The notes: a model not told the origin generated them from the sequence alone. Positions 11,399 to 25,080 are shown, counted from the stretch's first letter. The stretch is 64,000 nucleotides of DNA from Oxyruncus cristatus (GCA_013399855.1 VXAY01004988.1:192932-256931); one strand, 5' to 3'. Program-made: numbers and translations.

Positions 11399-14300
11399 TT
11401 TCTCTCCAATCTTAAGCTTGACGTGCTCTTAAAACATTCTAAAAATGAAAAATGTGTCTGACTTTCCATCCTGTGCCTGATGGGAGATGCCTTGTTGTGG
11501 CGTGGCTGTATCCCAGTGTGTGGTTAGCACATATGTGCTATGAACATACTGTTTATAAGTGAATTTACAAAGCACTTCATAAACGTTACAAAACTAGAGG
11601 AGTGCACTGGCACTCAAGGGGGAAGATTTAAGATATGATCCTAATGCCTTAATTCTTTGTAAAAGCGTGTGATTTTCCAAGCAAGGCATATGTAAACTTG
11701 AAAGTACAGCAACTTATTCTGCCTCGAAGACCTCTAACATGTCTGGTTTTAGGGAATAGGAGGGCAGCCAGAATTGGGTGAGAAGAGAATGTCCCGAGTA
11801 GACAAAATACTTTTGCTATTCATAATCTTATTCTGAACTTTATTTCATTTCCTAAAATTGAATTACACATTCGAGAACAAAGTTCATTGAGCCTTTCTGC
11901 ATAATGAAGGGAAATTGTTAATGTTAATGGCAGTGCATATACAAGATTTCATGGTGCTTTTTCCCTGACCGAATTCCACACCTGTCCGAGATCCAAGGGC
12001 AATGCATTCTGGATCCAGCTCCCAATACAGAGTGCCTGAATAACACAGAATACTTTTTTATTACCCTTCTATCCCTCTGTTTCCTACATTTGCCAGGAAA
12101 CTATTTTGATAGAATAAGAACACGTGATATCCTGATTTTTTTAATGGAGATAAAGGCAACTGAAATACAGACTTTAGTCCTGACACCATCAGGGTGTGTC
12201 AGAGCAGTATCTGACACAGCTCTGTGCCCACTGACGTGCTTTGTTGTGTCATCAGAGGTGGTTTAGAAGTTTTTAAAAATACATTGAAAAGAAGTAACTG
12301 GACTGATTGAAGGTATCCCACATCATTATGAAGACTTCTAGATCATGTCTACAGAACTTTCTGCTGCGTCACCTCATGTCTAAATTGTTCTGGCTGAACA
12401 ACAGGGCCAAAAATCTCTGGACATCAGTCCAGCATTTAAAAAAAATTGAAAATAAGAAAGCCACAAGGAGATGAAACATAGATGAAATACAGAGATGAAT
12501 CAAAAATTGAATATAGCCTCTTATCATAAGGCATTTAAGGGGTCCACAAGATCCTGCATGGATGGACTAAGATCTGAATTAAAATCAACTTGTGTATTTC
12601 CACAGGTCTGTAATGCCCCTGAAACTATCTTTTTCTCCATTCATTTTTCCTGCTTTGGAGTTCATTTGTATTTCCTTCCCTGACTGACCCTGTCACTTTG
12701 TTTCCACTCCAGACTCCCACCGTTCTGCTCAAACTATTTATATTCTAGTCCTTGGTTACACTTCAGTCCATGACTTATTTCTGAATTAGTTACAATCCCA
12801 GACATATTATTCAATCTACTCCTTTCTTTTCTCAGCATCTTATCTCTCTATCAGAATTCATCCTCCCACCTAGTTTTTCACCAGCCATATAGGTCAAGGA
12901 TGGCTGATCTTTCTTCACAGGGCACAGCCCAAAAATATGAAATAACACTTTTTTACCTACTTCCAAAGATATTATTTTTTTTCTTTTATAGTTAACATGT
13001 GTTTTGTCTCTAACAATCTTTCTTAATGAGACACCATTACATGTTCACAAATTGCTCTGGATAGTCATGAAACTGGGTAGAAAATATTCCTGCCAGTCAG
13101 CTCTGCCTTGAGCAGTTCTGCTTGCAGCTGACCCAGGGGTGCAGAAATGTTTCATGGATACCTATTGGATATTTATTCCATTGGGTTTGCACCTCACTGA
13201 CACGTGCTACTTTACTGTGGGATCCTGAAAAAATATTTGGGAAAGATTTCATTTCTTTCGTTGTCTTTCCTCTGTGCTGAATAATGGCAAGGTGGAATAA
13301 ACTGTGCTCTGGTACTCCTGATGGATGTATTTGGTGAGTCAAAATAATGTCTCCTTCATAATTTATAGAAAGTGCATTCCCAGCACCAACCTGGAAAGGT
13401 TAGTGCACAAATCCAGCATCTGATCTTTAGTGAAGTGGGGAGAACTAAGCATATTATACTGAGATTAATAAGCTTTGAAACAGTCCTTAAAAAAGACAAC
13501 ACTAAGAATGATTTTAATACTGCGTTTTGTGCAACCTGAGCATAAACAGATTTTGTTCCTTGTATTTTCCTTTAACTGACCTTTGTGTCTATTTTCCAGG
13601 TCGTTGTTTACTCTGTCTGTATTATGCTGTCTGGCTTTATAAATGGATCTGTTGTGTGGTGAAGTATCAAATGTGGGGTTTTTTTTCTGAAATCCAGACA
13701 AATTATGCCCAATGTTTTCACCTTCAATGGGCTCAACAAAATCAATTCAGTTATGTTAGTAATGTACTTTCCAACTCTCAGCAACCATCTAGGTTTGAAT
13801 TTTAATAAAACTAACACACTGTGTACTGGCTGCTGCATGAGTAGTAGTAATACACTGCACTTATATAATAATAATTCTATTTACTAGGCAAGATACAAAT
13901 GAAACACCCAGAATGTAATACCCCCAAAAAATTAGAAGTCAAGATACTTTTTCAAGCACCATTACACCTGAAAATAAAATCAGCTGCAATGCTTTGTTTT
14001 ATTTTCCTCCCTTACCAGGCACAGGTCCTCCCTCTGTAGGTAAAGAGCTACAGTAAGTTTAGCTGCTCAGTATTGGTGTGAGTTATTGCACTGAATTCAT
14101 GATGATGTGCAACCAAGACAATCTCTAGATACACTCTGAACTATTTTTTGCATGACATAACATAGGGAAGAAGCTAAATCTGGAATTAGCAGCCAGAAAG
14201 CAACAAAACACTGAAGACTGTGACCTTTTCCTACTACTTGTGCTAAAACAGAAGAGGCAATTCCAGTACAATAATCCCTCGTACACGTTCTCCAGGTGCT

Positions 14301-14596
14301 AAATCTGATAATTTGCAGGAACCATTTTTCAAAAAACTTGACAACACAAGATATTAGATGTCTGGCAAAGAGGAAGAACAATTCCTGTTGTGCTAAGGAA
14401 GCATCTTACTGCTGAAAACAGTAATTTACCCCTACAAATGGAAGTATTGTCAGGACAATGAACGGGTGTGCTAAGCTGAACCAAGTATCTCTGAGAGGAT
14501 ATTTATGTATTTATCCCATTTGCTAGTCTTAGTGTCATTATTGAAAAAAAGGTCTGTTTATGAGATTTTAGTTCACAGGTTTTCACTTGGTTTCAC
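11399..14596. other. Unique non-coding DNA
   Basis: No gene or clear mobile element is recognised. Frames of up to 94 codons overlap on both strands and carry no recognisable motif. The region at 13400-13900 is notably AT-rich. Confidence 0.5.
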
Positions 14597-14706
14597 AGAG
14601 GTGCTGAACTTAAAGACGTAGTTTAGGGGTGGACGTGGCAGTGTTGGGTTAATGGTTGGACTCAGTGATCTTACAGAACTTTCCCAACCTAAATGATCTA
14701 TGATCT
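14597..14706 (+). mobile_element. CR1 3' terminal fragment, degraded
   Basis: The order 'aggtgctgaacttaaagacgt', 'ggggtggacgtggcagtg', 'ttaatggttggactcagtgatc' and 'cccaacctaaatgatctatgatc' fits a CR1 3' end of a third type. Several substitutions and a degenerate terminal repeat suggest an older copy. Confidence 0.85.
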
Positions 14707-15630
14707 TTAAAGTGATTAAGGGGAACTGCCACATATTGTAAAGACTCTGGACCCAAGGCACCGTGAGATGGTACCACCTGCATCCTCCTGCTTCTCTTGC
14801 CGTTGTTGTTGTGTTTATTATCCCAAATTAGTTACTCACACAAGACATTGGGGAAACTGTAGTCAGGACAAGCACTCATTTTCTCTCTCGGCCAAAGCTT
14901 TATGAACAACAACTCTTCCTCCTGTAAGACTTCTAATTAACAAGGCACTACTAAAAGCAAAGCTATCACTGTTTTAGCTCGATGCCCATGTTACATAACT
15001 AACATAGAGTGATGACACACTGCTGTGAAATACCTTGATAGGACACATCATAGCAAAGGATCCACAGTTAAAACTGTATCTCAAGGAATAGTAAAAAACA
15101 AACAGAAGTGTTACGACATGTCCTGATTTAGAACAGAGATTTTCAATGCAACAGCTTTCCCCAGGACATCCAATTTTAAGTTGTGCAGGTTTTAATTGGT
15201 TTGTCTTGAAAAACCCCACCACATTTGCAATGTATGTATTATTTGCCCTTTGCTGGTGATCTTAGAGCTCTGATTCTGTTCCTGCTCTTCTTTCCCTGGC
15301 GTGTATTCTGTGCAGAAGGGGGCTCCTGTGAATTGCCATGGTTTCATTTCAATGAAGCTGTAATAATGTGTTTCTTCTTAGAATTTGTTTGAGGGCTTCT
15401 GCTAACACTGTGGGAAAGCATCAAAAACACAAATTGGAGATGAGTGCTCAATGACTCTTTGCAAAGCTCTCTCATCAAATATGCTTTCTTCTTTATTAGC
15501 ACTGTAAATGCTTTAAGTGTGGAAAAATCATTTTCTACATTGCTACAGAAGAGCTTAGTTGAAAATGTGTTATGAAATATGCAAATAATTTCCCAGTCAA
15601 AATAGGACAAAAAATGCACCTTGTAATTAC
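14707..15630. other. Unique non-coding DNA
   Basis: Nothing gene-like is visible apart from chance frames of 82 and 91 codons on the minus strand. Confidence 0.5.
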
Positions 15631-15893
15631 TGAATCACAGAGTCCTTTAGGTTGGAAAACACCTCCAAGTTCATCAAGTCCAATCTTTGACTGATTCCCA
15701 CCTTGTTAACTAGAGCAGAGCATTGAGTGCCCCATCTAGTCATTTTTTGAACACCTCCAGGGATGGGGTCTCCACCATGCCTGGCAGCCCCTTCTAATGT
15801 TTAACAACCCTTTAACAACCCTTTCAATGAAGAAATTTTTCTTGAACCTCCCTTGGCACAGCCTGAGGCCCTTCCCTCATGTCCTGTTACTGG
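15631..15893 (-). mobile_element. CR1 LINE 3' region, minus strand
   Basis: Read forward, it opens with 'gaatcacagagtcctttaggttgg', which is the reverse complement of a CR1 tail. It continues 'catcaagtccaa', 'ttgaacacctccagggatgg', 'aacaaccctttcaatgaagaaattt' and 'cttggcacagcctgaggcc'. It is 5'-truncated. An 11-bp unit, tttaacaaccc, is duplicated in tandem at 15800-15821. The 114-codon forward frame across this area is an antisense artefact of the element. Confidence 0.92.
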
Positions 15894-17151
15894 ATCTTGG
15901 AAGATTTTATTTCTATTCATTTTGTGGGCACCCAATTCAGGATCCTCGGGGCCTGAATTCAAGGAACCTGAGAACTCACAGATTCAGTGGCAGCTGTAAC
16001 TCTTTGAAATGTGAATTTAGGAATTTTAACCATTACATACCCAAAGACAAGGGATACTATGATTTCGTGACCATTAAATTATGCAAATTTTATCCAAAGC
16101 ATGGGATTAATAAAGCTTGGTTTTTACTGCTTTCTGTCTAAGCTGTGCAGAAAGCTTCAAATTTCAGCTAAATCTCACTTTTGCTGGTCATTATGTCCCA
16201 TGTGAAAGCACATACTCTGTTGTCTAACAAGGATTGAGCTCAACTTTATCCTTACCAGAGGACTCAATAGGGTGGTTTTGCTCTATCCAACTTTTTAATT
16301 TGAAAGGCAGAGAGAAAAAAAAAAAGTGTATATTTTTTCATTTTATTTGTAAACTTTTCGTTAGATTTGAGTGGAATTGGTCAACGGCCTCAGAAGTTAC
16401 TGAAGAAATAAGCCAAACACCCAGAAAGGCATGTGTGCAATGCAATGTGTTTCATTGCTTACAAACCGCACTACAAACCTGAAAGTGCACTCTCAGCCTG
16501 GGTAAATCTATTTATCAATACTGCTTCTGTGAAATTATGCTGAGTTTTTCCCATTGAGATGTCAGTTCTTTGATAATTTCTGATAAAAATACCTGCTTTG
16601 ATGGAGTTATTGTACCTTAATCAACATTCAATATTTCTTAAATTCTCTAGGGCTGTAATGAAAAGGAAAAGAGGGAGAAAAATGAATCATAGTTTCTACA
16701 GCTCTGTCAGAGAATTTTAAGAAAGGGTTTGGGCTGATTTATTGGATATTGTGTAGCATTACAGAAAATAGTCATCATCCTTCAATCTAAGGCAGCAAGA
16801 TGTTCTCAAAGATCTAAAACCACAGTAAAAACAAATGACTTAAATTTACTGCAAATGAGTTGTAACATCTAAAGATCAAACGATAAAAGGTGGAAACCAC
16901 TATGTTCAATAGATACCAGAAAGTGGACAGTATCTTAAATGTCAAATGAACAGGCTGTGATAAAGGAAATGGCTCTTAGAGATTTTTTCAGAAATCATTA
17001 TTAACAATTATTAATTATTATAATAATAAATAATAATAATAATAACAACAAAACCGACAACAAGAGTTTCAATTTTCAATTGCTGGATGGTATTTTGAAT
17101 AGGAAAACAGGTTAAACTTATAAATGCTCACATTTAATGCCATTAACCATG
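15894..17151. other. Unique non-coding DNA
   Basis: No gene is recognised. The right end, 16996-17051, is an AAT-rich simple repeat described separately. Confidence 0.5.
16996..17051. repeat. (AAT)n-rich simple repeat
   Basis: Imperfect AAT/ATT triplets are followed by a purer TAA run and a short ACA run. It lies about 100 bp from the 3' end of the minus-strand CR1 at 17152 but does not touch it. Confidence 0.8.
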
Positions 17152-17368
17152 AAATCAGAGAATCGTAGGTTGGTTTGGGTTGGAAGGGGCCTTAAAGACC
17201 ATCTCGTTCCACCCCCTTGCCAAGGGCAGCGACACCTTCCACCAACCCAGTTCGCTCCAAGCCCCGTCCAGCCTGGCCTTGGACACTTCCAGGGATGGGG
17301 CAGCCACAGCTTCTCTGGGCAACCTGTGCCAGGGCCTCACTACCCTCCTAGTTAGGAATTCCTAATAA
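17152..17368 (-). mobile_element. CR1 LINE 3' region, minus strand
   Basis: Forward landmarks are 'atcagagaatcgtaggttgg', 'ccttaaagaccatctcgttcc', 'gacaccttccac', 'ggacacttccagggatgggg' and 'ctctgggcaacctgtgccagg'. This is the reverse complement of the CR1 3' UTR, well preserved, 5'-truncated after about 215 bp. The three overlapping 61-72 codon frames here are frames of the repeat, not genes. Confidence 0.94.
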
Positions 17369-19218
17369 ATGATATAAACAGTTCTTATTAGTAAGACATA
17401 ATGTTGACAAAATTAACTAAATGTTCGTGGTGGTGGAGTGAGCTTAGAAGGAGGACATGCCAGTATGTGGAACCAAGTACTAAATTTCAGTGTTGATGAC
17501 TGATATGTCTTTTAAGTTAAATGAAAGCAAAACAGAGCTTTACAAATTATAGAAGGGAAAAGATACACAGTATTGTCAGAATTTTATGTGAAGAAACAGA
17601 GGGACTATAAAGAGGGCATTGAGAGTACAAATGGGAATAATGAAGCAGTACTGCTGAAGGATGTTAAGGTAAACATAAAAGGTTCTTTAAATACATTAGA
17701 AGACAAAAATAGCTGATGGAAAAAACAAAGCATGGCAGTGGGAATAGCTGAAAATGAGTAGGCAAGCGATCCACATCTTTACTAGGAGTTCCGCACAGTT
17801 GGGCAGATGTGGATTTCCACCTGCTGAAACTGAAAGAATTAGAGCAGCAGAATAAGAAAAGGACACACTTCATAAGCATCTTATCTATAAAAGATTTCAT
17901 TCAGGGGTGAAGACTGAAGTCACAGAACATTGTTTGGTTTTTTTCCAGAGTGATGGCTCTAGGTGGTCATTCTCTCTGGAACTCACCACTTCATGGTTTT
18001 ATATATGTTGAATGTGGTGCAAAAGGAAGGAAACAGAAATGGCTTGGAAAAGCCATGAGGTTTATAGCTTTTGGGACTAGTTAGAGATGGTTTAATTGAA
18101 ATCTGAGTATTTCTTGTCAATACCAAGAAAGATGCTTTGCTTGATTCAGTCCCTTAAACTTTGTTTTGTATTTCTTGCATTTCCTTTTGAAGCAGCTGCT
18201 GTTGACCACTAGTGGATATTCATCCTTTACTAGATTAATTACGTTTCTTCTTTTCTTAAATCCCCATGAGAACTAAAACCAGAACTTAACTCCTGAGATA
18301 TATAAGGTTTTTTACTGCAGGCAGTAGTTGTGAACTTTTTGTTGCCTGATTTTGTGAGGCTAATAGGGAAGAGCCAGGGCGTTGCTTTCTTCTTAATGTG
18401 CTGGTTTTTCTGGATGATGGAAGGACTGGGAGAAGGCATGACATTTGCAGTTTATAATTATACATGCTCAGGTCCTTTCCTTCTCATAATAGTGAGTGAT
18501 AAAACCAAAGCACGTTCTTTCCTCTTGGTGCCTATTTTATACATAATGCGTCTGTATTATGGGATAATCAGCACATCTTCCACTTCATTATAATATATAT
18601 AGCCAGGAGTCACAGGAGTTCACATACTCTGTAATATTCAATTTATTGTCCTGTGGAACCCTCAAAAGTGCTGCAAAGTTTGGCCACTGGCACTCTGAGG
18701 AGTTTATATTGCCATGAGATGGAGATGTGCTGACTACTCAGGAAAGAAAAAGTGTATTTAAAAGAGGCAAGCATCATCAGAGAAGGCTGCAGTGAAATAA
18801 CTTTTAAGCATTTGATTAGGAGGCTCCAAAGCCAAAGAAGTTTAGGAGAAACAGCTAGGGCAGCTAATAACCTTAATTCAGTGGAATCCTGGCAAAGGTT
18901 GGCAATATACTTGATACTAAGGGAAATATGGTGGAAGGTTGCTGAGTGAGCAAACATGGTAATGGAGATACATAAACCGCATTAACTGATGGGACTGTGC
19001 AGTGCAAGCCTGGCTGAGTTTTTAATGCACAAACTCTAACGTAATTAATTACATTATTTAAGGAAAAAATAATATATTTAACAATTCTCTCTCTCTCTCC
19101 CTGCCTCTCCACAGCTCTAGTGGGAGGAGGGGGCAGCCTAGGATCTGGTGGTATGTGGGATAGGAATAAAGAAGTGGCTTGAAAGTTGTTTTGAACTGTT
19201 TTTAGAGAAATCAATCCC

Positions 19219-19240
19219 TTTTTTTTTTTTTTTTTTTTTT
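19219..19240. repeat. Poly-T tract (22)
   Basis: This is an uninterrupted run of 22 T. Read on the minus strand it is a poly-A run. No retrogene body is recognised next to it. Confidence 0.85.
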
Positions 19241-20553
19241 GCAAAACTCAGAGTAATAGAAAGAAAAGCTCAGTGAAAGCAAATATTTCAGACATCAGGG
19301 ATCAGTCAGAAATGGAGATGTGGCCCAATGCAGAAACAATTAAAAAAATCTAGGTTTTATTTCTACCTCTACCTCTACACTTTCATGTCACTATTGGAAT
19401 GTCACTTCATTTGACTGCTCTTCCGAACAGCTCTTCTCAAAATTGGCTGAGAGTACTCCAGGGATGGGCTTGTCCTTGCTATGTATCTGTATCGTATATA
19501 AATAAAAAAAATTCACATACATCAACAGATATGGTGGCCCAGAATGCTTAGCCTTCAAATAAATTTACCAACACAAAGATAATAGAAACCTCAGGCAAAA
19601 GTAAGGGCTCCTGTAGGGGGTTTGTTCTTTCAACAATAATATTAAGCCTGGGCAGCATGGTAGCAAGGAACACAGGTAGGTCATGAACTCTACTAAGCCA
19701 AAAAGTTTTGAGAAAGCACATGTAATTCTGCCCTGAGCATCACATTGCAGAGGAAACAGGGCAGGAGACTCCTCAGGAAATTTATTCATCCTGATGCTGC
19801 AGACTGTATAGTGTTTTCCTGATGCATGACTGGTCTAAACAAGAGAAGCTCTTTTCTGCCCGTGACTCTTCTTTGGTACTGCCAAATATATCTGAATCCA
19901 GATATTCGAGTCTGGGAAAAGGGGATTTTCTTTTCACCAAACACCGAGGAAAGGCCCTGGCTTGGATAAGGGCAATGCAAGCCCTTCTTACAGTGCAAGT
20001 CCTTCTAACATCCTGGTGTCCCCCCTTTCGCATAAGCACACAGAGAGCAGACCACAGCAGGAAACTGAATTGCTTGACCATCCTGCTGACACCTCGGCAT
20101 CAGGTCTGCCACTAAAACCTGGTGTCAAAGCACAGCAGAGACCCATCAAATTGCAAAGACACCGTGAGAACCATAAACGAAGTCTCTGCCTGTTCAAGTT
20201 GCCACATGAACCGTGTGGTTTCAGCTTCGTGCAGGTTACAAAGCTGTGCTCTAAAGCCCCCGTGGATAAAACCAGTTCATGGTCACTGTGACAGCACCTG
20301 TAGCTGGGGTTACACATCACACCCAAACAATTTCATATCAGTTCCTTCTCAGTACCTAATAATGTTTCTTCAGATGACTGAGATCCTATCTAAAATTAAA
20401 TAGGGGATATTCCGTACCAGCCTCGTGAAAGAAGGAATATTTTTTTCTTAAAATCTGTGCTTATCAGTCACAGACATACTTTATCCTTTACATGTGGTGT
20501 CATTGGATACGTCCCAAAATTATGGCATTGTGGTGAGAAGCAAAAGTTTTATA

Positions 20554-20576
20554 TTATTTTATTTTATTTTATTTTT
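20554..20576. repeat. (ATTTT)n microsatellite
   Basis: Four or so successive ATTTT pentamers occur. Confidence 0.85.
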
Positions 20577-20706
20577 CATGCAATGATGCAAGAAAGCCCT
20601 GACCAGCTAAGGTATAAAGGTTAGACAAATAACAATTAAGGAAGAAAGCTCCAGCTCCGTGGGGACAGAAATATTAAGCTACATCTCGCTAAGAACACAG
20701 CTAATT

Positions 20707-20728
20707 AAAAAAAAAAAAAAAAAAAAAA
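20707..20728. repeat. Poly-A tract (22)
   Basis: This is an uninterrupted run of 22 A. The upstream 300 bp show no recognisable processed-gene sequence. Confidence 0.85.
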
Positions 20729-22305
20729 GGTGATGTGATAAGATGACTCATTCTGGACACAGATACTGCAAACAGTGGGGAATTTAATTGCCTTGCAATT
20801 AAAGGGTGAAGGCACAGAGAGGGCAATAGCTTCTTTTAGGCAGGAAGGCTGCTCGACTAGCAATGATTCACTCCTAAAAAAACAAAGACTTCTGAAATCC
20901 TGTGAGCATTTGTAGATGTCTGCAGGGGAATTAAAATGTGAATGTAGGAAAATTCATATAGGCTGTAGCAATGCCAGAGTTCCCTCAAAGGCTGACTGGA
21001 ATGTCTACCATACCATATGAGACAGATAAGATATTAATATATAAACTTCCAGTGAATTCCAAAGCATAGTTATTTTACAACTGTAGTCCTATAAATGAGA
21101 CTTAGATGTACTACATTCTCTTTCTTTTTTTCTCCTTCACTTTATTTGTAAAACAGAGAATTCTCTACAGAGAATATTAACAGCAAATACTGCTGAATGA
21201 AATGGGATACATATGAGGCTGTTTCCCTGGTAAGTAACTTGGGAAAATATCCAAATAGAACCAGTGATTTGTTAGAGGCACAGAACACTCACAAAAAGTA
21301 CCCCTTTTAGTAAAAAAATTTTTGGGTTTTTTATAAGGTGAGGAAGGAAATCAGAAGATGAGAGACTTACTGGTTGGTATGGGAAGAAACAAAACCCTCC
21401 TTGCAATTGACAGAAAACTGTGTTTCCCCGATCATAGGAGAGATTTCCATGAGAAGAAATCCCAGAGAAAACTCTGTTTATAAAATCTTGCGTTATCCCA
21501 ACATCCTCTTATATCAGATTAATAGACAGGCTTTCTAATCTCGTGTTCCTTTCCATTATGTTTGATTATCCAGACATATTTGGTGTCACGAAAGTGGCTC
21601 AGTGATAACTGGGATTTTACTGTACCAGCACCTGACCTTTATTATCATATGTTAGTAAAGTGGATTCCTTGCCAGAGTCCTTAAGTACATCAGCAAATAA
21701 AAAAGAACATTCATAGCTCAGGAAAGAGAAGGCTTGTGCTCATCCTCCTCAAAATTTACTTTATAAAATATAAATCCCCCCTGCGCTGCACAGCAAACTC
21801 TTGGTGTCTGGTTGTCAAGGAGCAGAGGGGAACATGGGCGTTTGTGTGAAACACAGATATTCTCTTGCTCTGACACCCTAAAGGTTTTCTCCCCTCATCT
21901 TCTTTTTACTCCGTTGTTATTCTGTTTATGGAATAATATGGGCTCCCTCTGGTGCCTAATTGAACACCTGCAAATTCCCAAAGTTTTTAATCAAAGCCTG
22001 ATGGGTCGAATTATCTGCAGGGGAATGTGACATCCTTCTATGTTTCTGCCTGTAAATAAATTCCATCAAAAACTTATGTAAGCAACAAATCCAAGAGAAA
22101 GACAGTTCTTTTGCTCAAAACTCCAGGCATTCTAATGCTTTCTATCCATCAAAGACCACCTGCTGTAGGTAAGCAATGCAAGGCTGGAACTACAGGTTTC
22201 ACATGTAGACAATGATTTTTGCAAAGCCATTTTCTGTTGAAATAAACTGAGCCAGGGATGGAAGAGGGAGTTGTCAAGGCCGTGTGCCTGCTCCCAGTGT
22301 GAGTC

Positions 22306-22396
22306 TGATCCTTGGGGTTGTCCTGTGCAGGGCCAGGAGCTGGACTTGATGATCCCTGTGCGCCCCTTCCAACTCAGGATATTCTATGATTCCATG
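22306..22396 (+). mobile_element. CR1 3' terminal fragment
   Basis: It shows 'ccttggggttgtcctgtgcag', 'ggccaggagctggacttgatg', 'cccttccaactcaggatat' and 'tctatgattccatg'. It is the same subfamily as the 11311 copy but better preserved. Only the last ~90 bp are present. Confidence 0.92.
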
Positions 22397-23418
22397 TAAA
22401 AACATGCTGTTTTTACAGCAGTTTTCTAGAATGGTTCAGTGTGATTTGTTTTGGAGGAAAGACAACATCAATTCTTAAGATGCACAATATGTTCAAAAGG
22501 AAAGAAGGCTGGAATGAATTGTCAGGGATTTTTGAGGCAGGTGCAGAAGTTCAGAGAAATCACCTCTGATGGTCATCTCAGTGTGGAATGCAGACTGTTT
22601 TCAGCAGGCACTTTGGATGAAGCACTTTAAATTGTATTAATATAGAGCAGACTGTTCCTTTTTAGGTGTTCTTAGTGACTGCCAGCCCTCCTAACCAGGT
22701 TTTTGGTCATAACTACAGAAACAGTACTTCATAACAACTGTCACATACTGCATTCAAGTAGCCTTGCACAAAAGTAAACAAAAAAATGTTAGTTTAGATG
22801 AACGGAAAGTAAATGGGTTTTATTTAACGTAATGCACTTTCGGGAACATGATTTTCTCTATTTTAAATGACCCTGAATGTCTCTCACTGTTTTTTTCCGT
22901 GTTAAAGGAGCACAGAAGTGTCTGAGAGGAAGGTAGGGCGCGTCCTTTAGAATGTTCTAAGCCTTGGCATCTGAGATCACCAGCAGTTTTTTGTGCCCTT
23001 TGGGGGCATTAGAAGGCAACAACCGGGAAAAAAAAAGAATAATATCTTATTTTGGGAGTCACTCCAGGGATGTATAATTTTTCTTACTGTATCAGCATTT
23101 TGCAACTTTAAGACATTGTTTAGTGATGGTTATCCACTGTAATATGTTTTATTACACTTTTCCCTAGGAATTTCATAAAGCCTTTCAAAGGCACAGTAAG
23201 AGTTAACTTTATTTGGGTTTCAGCCTGAGGACTATCAACATGTAGCGTCATTATACAATCTGGTTGTTTTTTTTTTTTTTTTTTAAGCATAAGCATATTT
23301 TTTCTACTTTTCATTTGAAATTGCAGTGGTACAGTCAATTCTACTAGTATTAAATCTCAGTCTCTCACGCTGCCAGTCTATATTCAAGTGTTTAGTCAGG
23401 CTGAGAGTGTTTTGACAG
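22397..23418. other. Unique non-coding DNA
   Basis: No gene is recognised. A run of 18 T lies at 23267-23284. Confidence 0.5.
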
Positions 23419-23816
23419 ATTGAGAGATTTGGAGCTGTTCAACCTGGAGAAGAGAAGGCTTCAGGAAGATCTTCCAGCACCTCCCAGTACCTGAAGTAGC
23501 TCCAAGAGAGCTGGAGAGGGACTTTTCACAAGGACCTGGAGTGATAGAACCAGGGAGAATGGCTTCACATTGTCAGAGGACAGGGTTTGATTAGATATTA
23601 GGAAGAAATTCTTCCCTGTGAGGGTGGTGAGGCCCTGGCACAGGTTGCCCAGAGAAACTGTGGCTGCCCCATCCCTGGAAGTGTCCAAGGCTGGGTTGGA
23701 CGGGGCTTGGAGCAAACTGGCCTAGTGGAAGGTGTCCCTGCCCATGGCTGGGGGTGGAACTGGATGGTCTTTAAGGTCCCTTCCAACCCAAACTAATCTG
23801 TGATTCTGTGATTCTA
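23419..23816 (+). mobile_element. CR1 LINE, ~400 bp 3' end
   Basis: Landmarks in order are 'ttggagctgttcaacctggag', 'agagggacttttcacaagg', 'gattagatattaggaagaa', 'gaggccctggcacaggtt', 'ctgtggctgccccatccctgg', 'ggaaggtgtccctgccc' and a terminal 'tgtgattctgtgattcta'. It is one of the longest and best preserved CR1 pieces here. Minus-strand frames of 84 and 62 codons inside it are repeat artefacts. Confidence 0.95.
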
Positions 23817-25080
23817 AGTTAGACTGCTCGATAAAAAAAATAAGCTCCTGGAAAGACAATATAATTGTCTTGAAAGTGGTGACTCAGATTACAATAATCT
23901 AATTTATAAACAGCCACATACTTTAGAAAATCTGTGAAGTCACCTAATAGACAGTCAGTGTACTAAAGTCCCTTCCCAGTCCCATCCTTTTTCCTCCCGT
24001 TGGAAGATCTCTTTTTCAGACACACCCCGCTGTCTGCATTATTCAAGCTTTATGGATTCTGTTTTAGCAAATACAGGGAACGAAAAATTTCTTTACATTA
24101 CCTTCAAGATCAAATATTAATTATTTATTTTGCTTTTGCATATTTGGGTTTTTTTCCTATTTTTTAAAAATTTTGTTGACAATATGGTGTCTAAAAGTTT
24201 GGGATTTATTGGATTTTTTCTTTTATTAGCTGCAAATTTTTTTAAAAATTTTTATTAGCTATGGATGTTACTGTGTTGTCGACAGGGTTTTTACCTGTTT
24301 TCCATAACTTCCTTGTGTGCGTTCCTTGCTTTCCTAAAAATAGTTTAACAGCAAGTGTATTATCTCTTTTAAATAATAATATTTTTTAAGAGGCAAAATC
24401 TCAAGTAAGACCGTTAATCCTGGTATGAAGTTCAGTGTGGTTTTAAGAGAATATAGTTTGGTTTTGGTTTTGTTTTGTTTTTAACTTTCGTGATTAATTT
24501 GCACTGCTGGATAATGTGAGCTGTGAAAACAAGGTCACCTTGCAATGGTCCGGTTGACTGAATCAGTCTTGGTGTAATAAACGCTGGAATTAAAGGGCAG
24601 AAACCAAAGAGAAAGGTCAAATCAAAGAAACCATGAACGTTGCCTTGAAAATTTGATAAATCAAGACCTTGTCATGCGGTAACAATGTGATTGAAAAACA
24701 TGCAAGAGGCGGTTGGGAATTGCTTAGGAGACAGTTCATTCAATGTGGATCCTCCACCCTGTGTGGAAAAGCAGGATAATGAGGGTGAAGCAGAACAATC
24801 ACAGTACTGCTGAATCCTTGTCTTGTTAAAGAAGAAATAAAATGAGCAAGGAAAAATTAAACTAAACATGAAAATGGTTTTCATCAGTTGCCATATTTTC
24901 ATGTCCTTCTCTCTCAATCACACGCAGTTTTCATATTTAACTCCCTACCAGGATGAATACTGATTTCTAATTAAAGCTAAAGGTGTGATATTCAAAGGGA
25001 AAAAAATTCAACTTGGGGCACAAATAATTCATACTCCATACATTTGTGGAAAGGGCCAGATGTCTCCTGGTTAGATACTG
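23817..25080. other. Unique AT-rich non-coding DNA
   Basis: No gene or mobile element is recognised; 24100-24480 is strongly AT-rich. Confidence 0.5.

Larger units (their letters stand above)
17369..22305. other. Unique non-coding DNA with poly-A/T tracts
   Basis: No gene is recognised over about 5 kb. Simple tracts are (TC)n at 19086-19099, 22 T at 19219-19240, (ATTTT)n at 20554-20576 and 22 A at 20707-20728. The part at 19800-20330 is richer in G+C than its flanks and has overlapping frames of 70-112 codons on both strands, none recognisable. Confidence 0.5.

Noticed and set aside
15797..16141. 114-codon forward frame
   Set aside because: It starts antisense within a CR1 fragment and continues into unique DNA without any motif.
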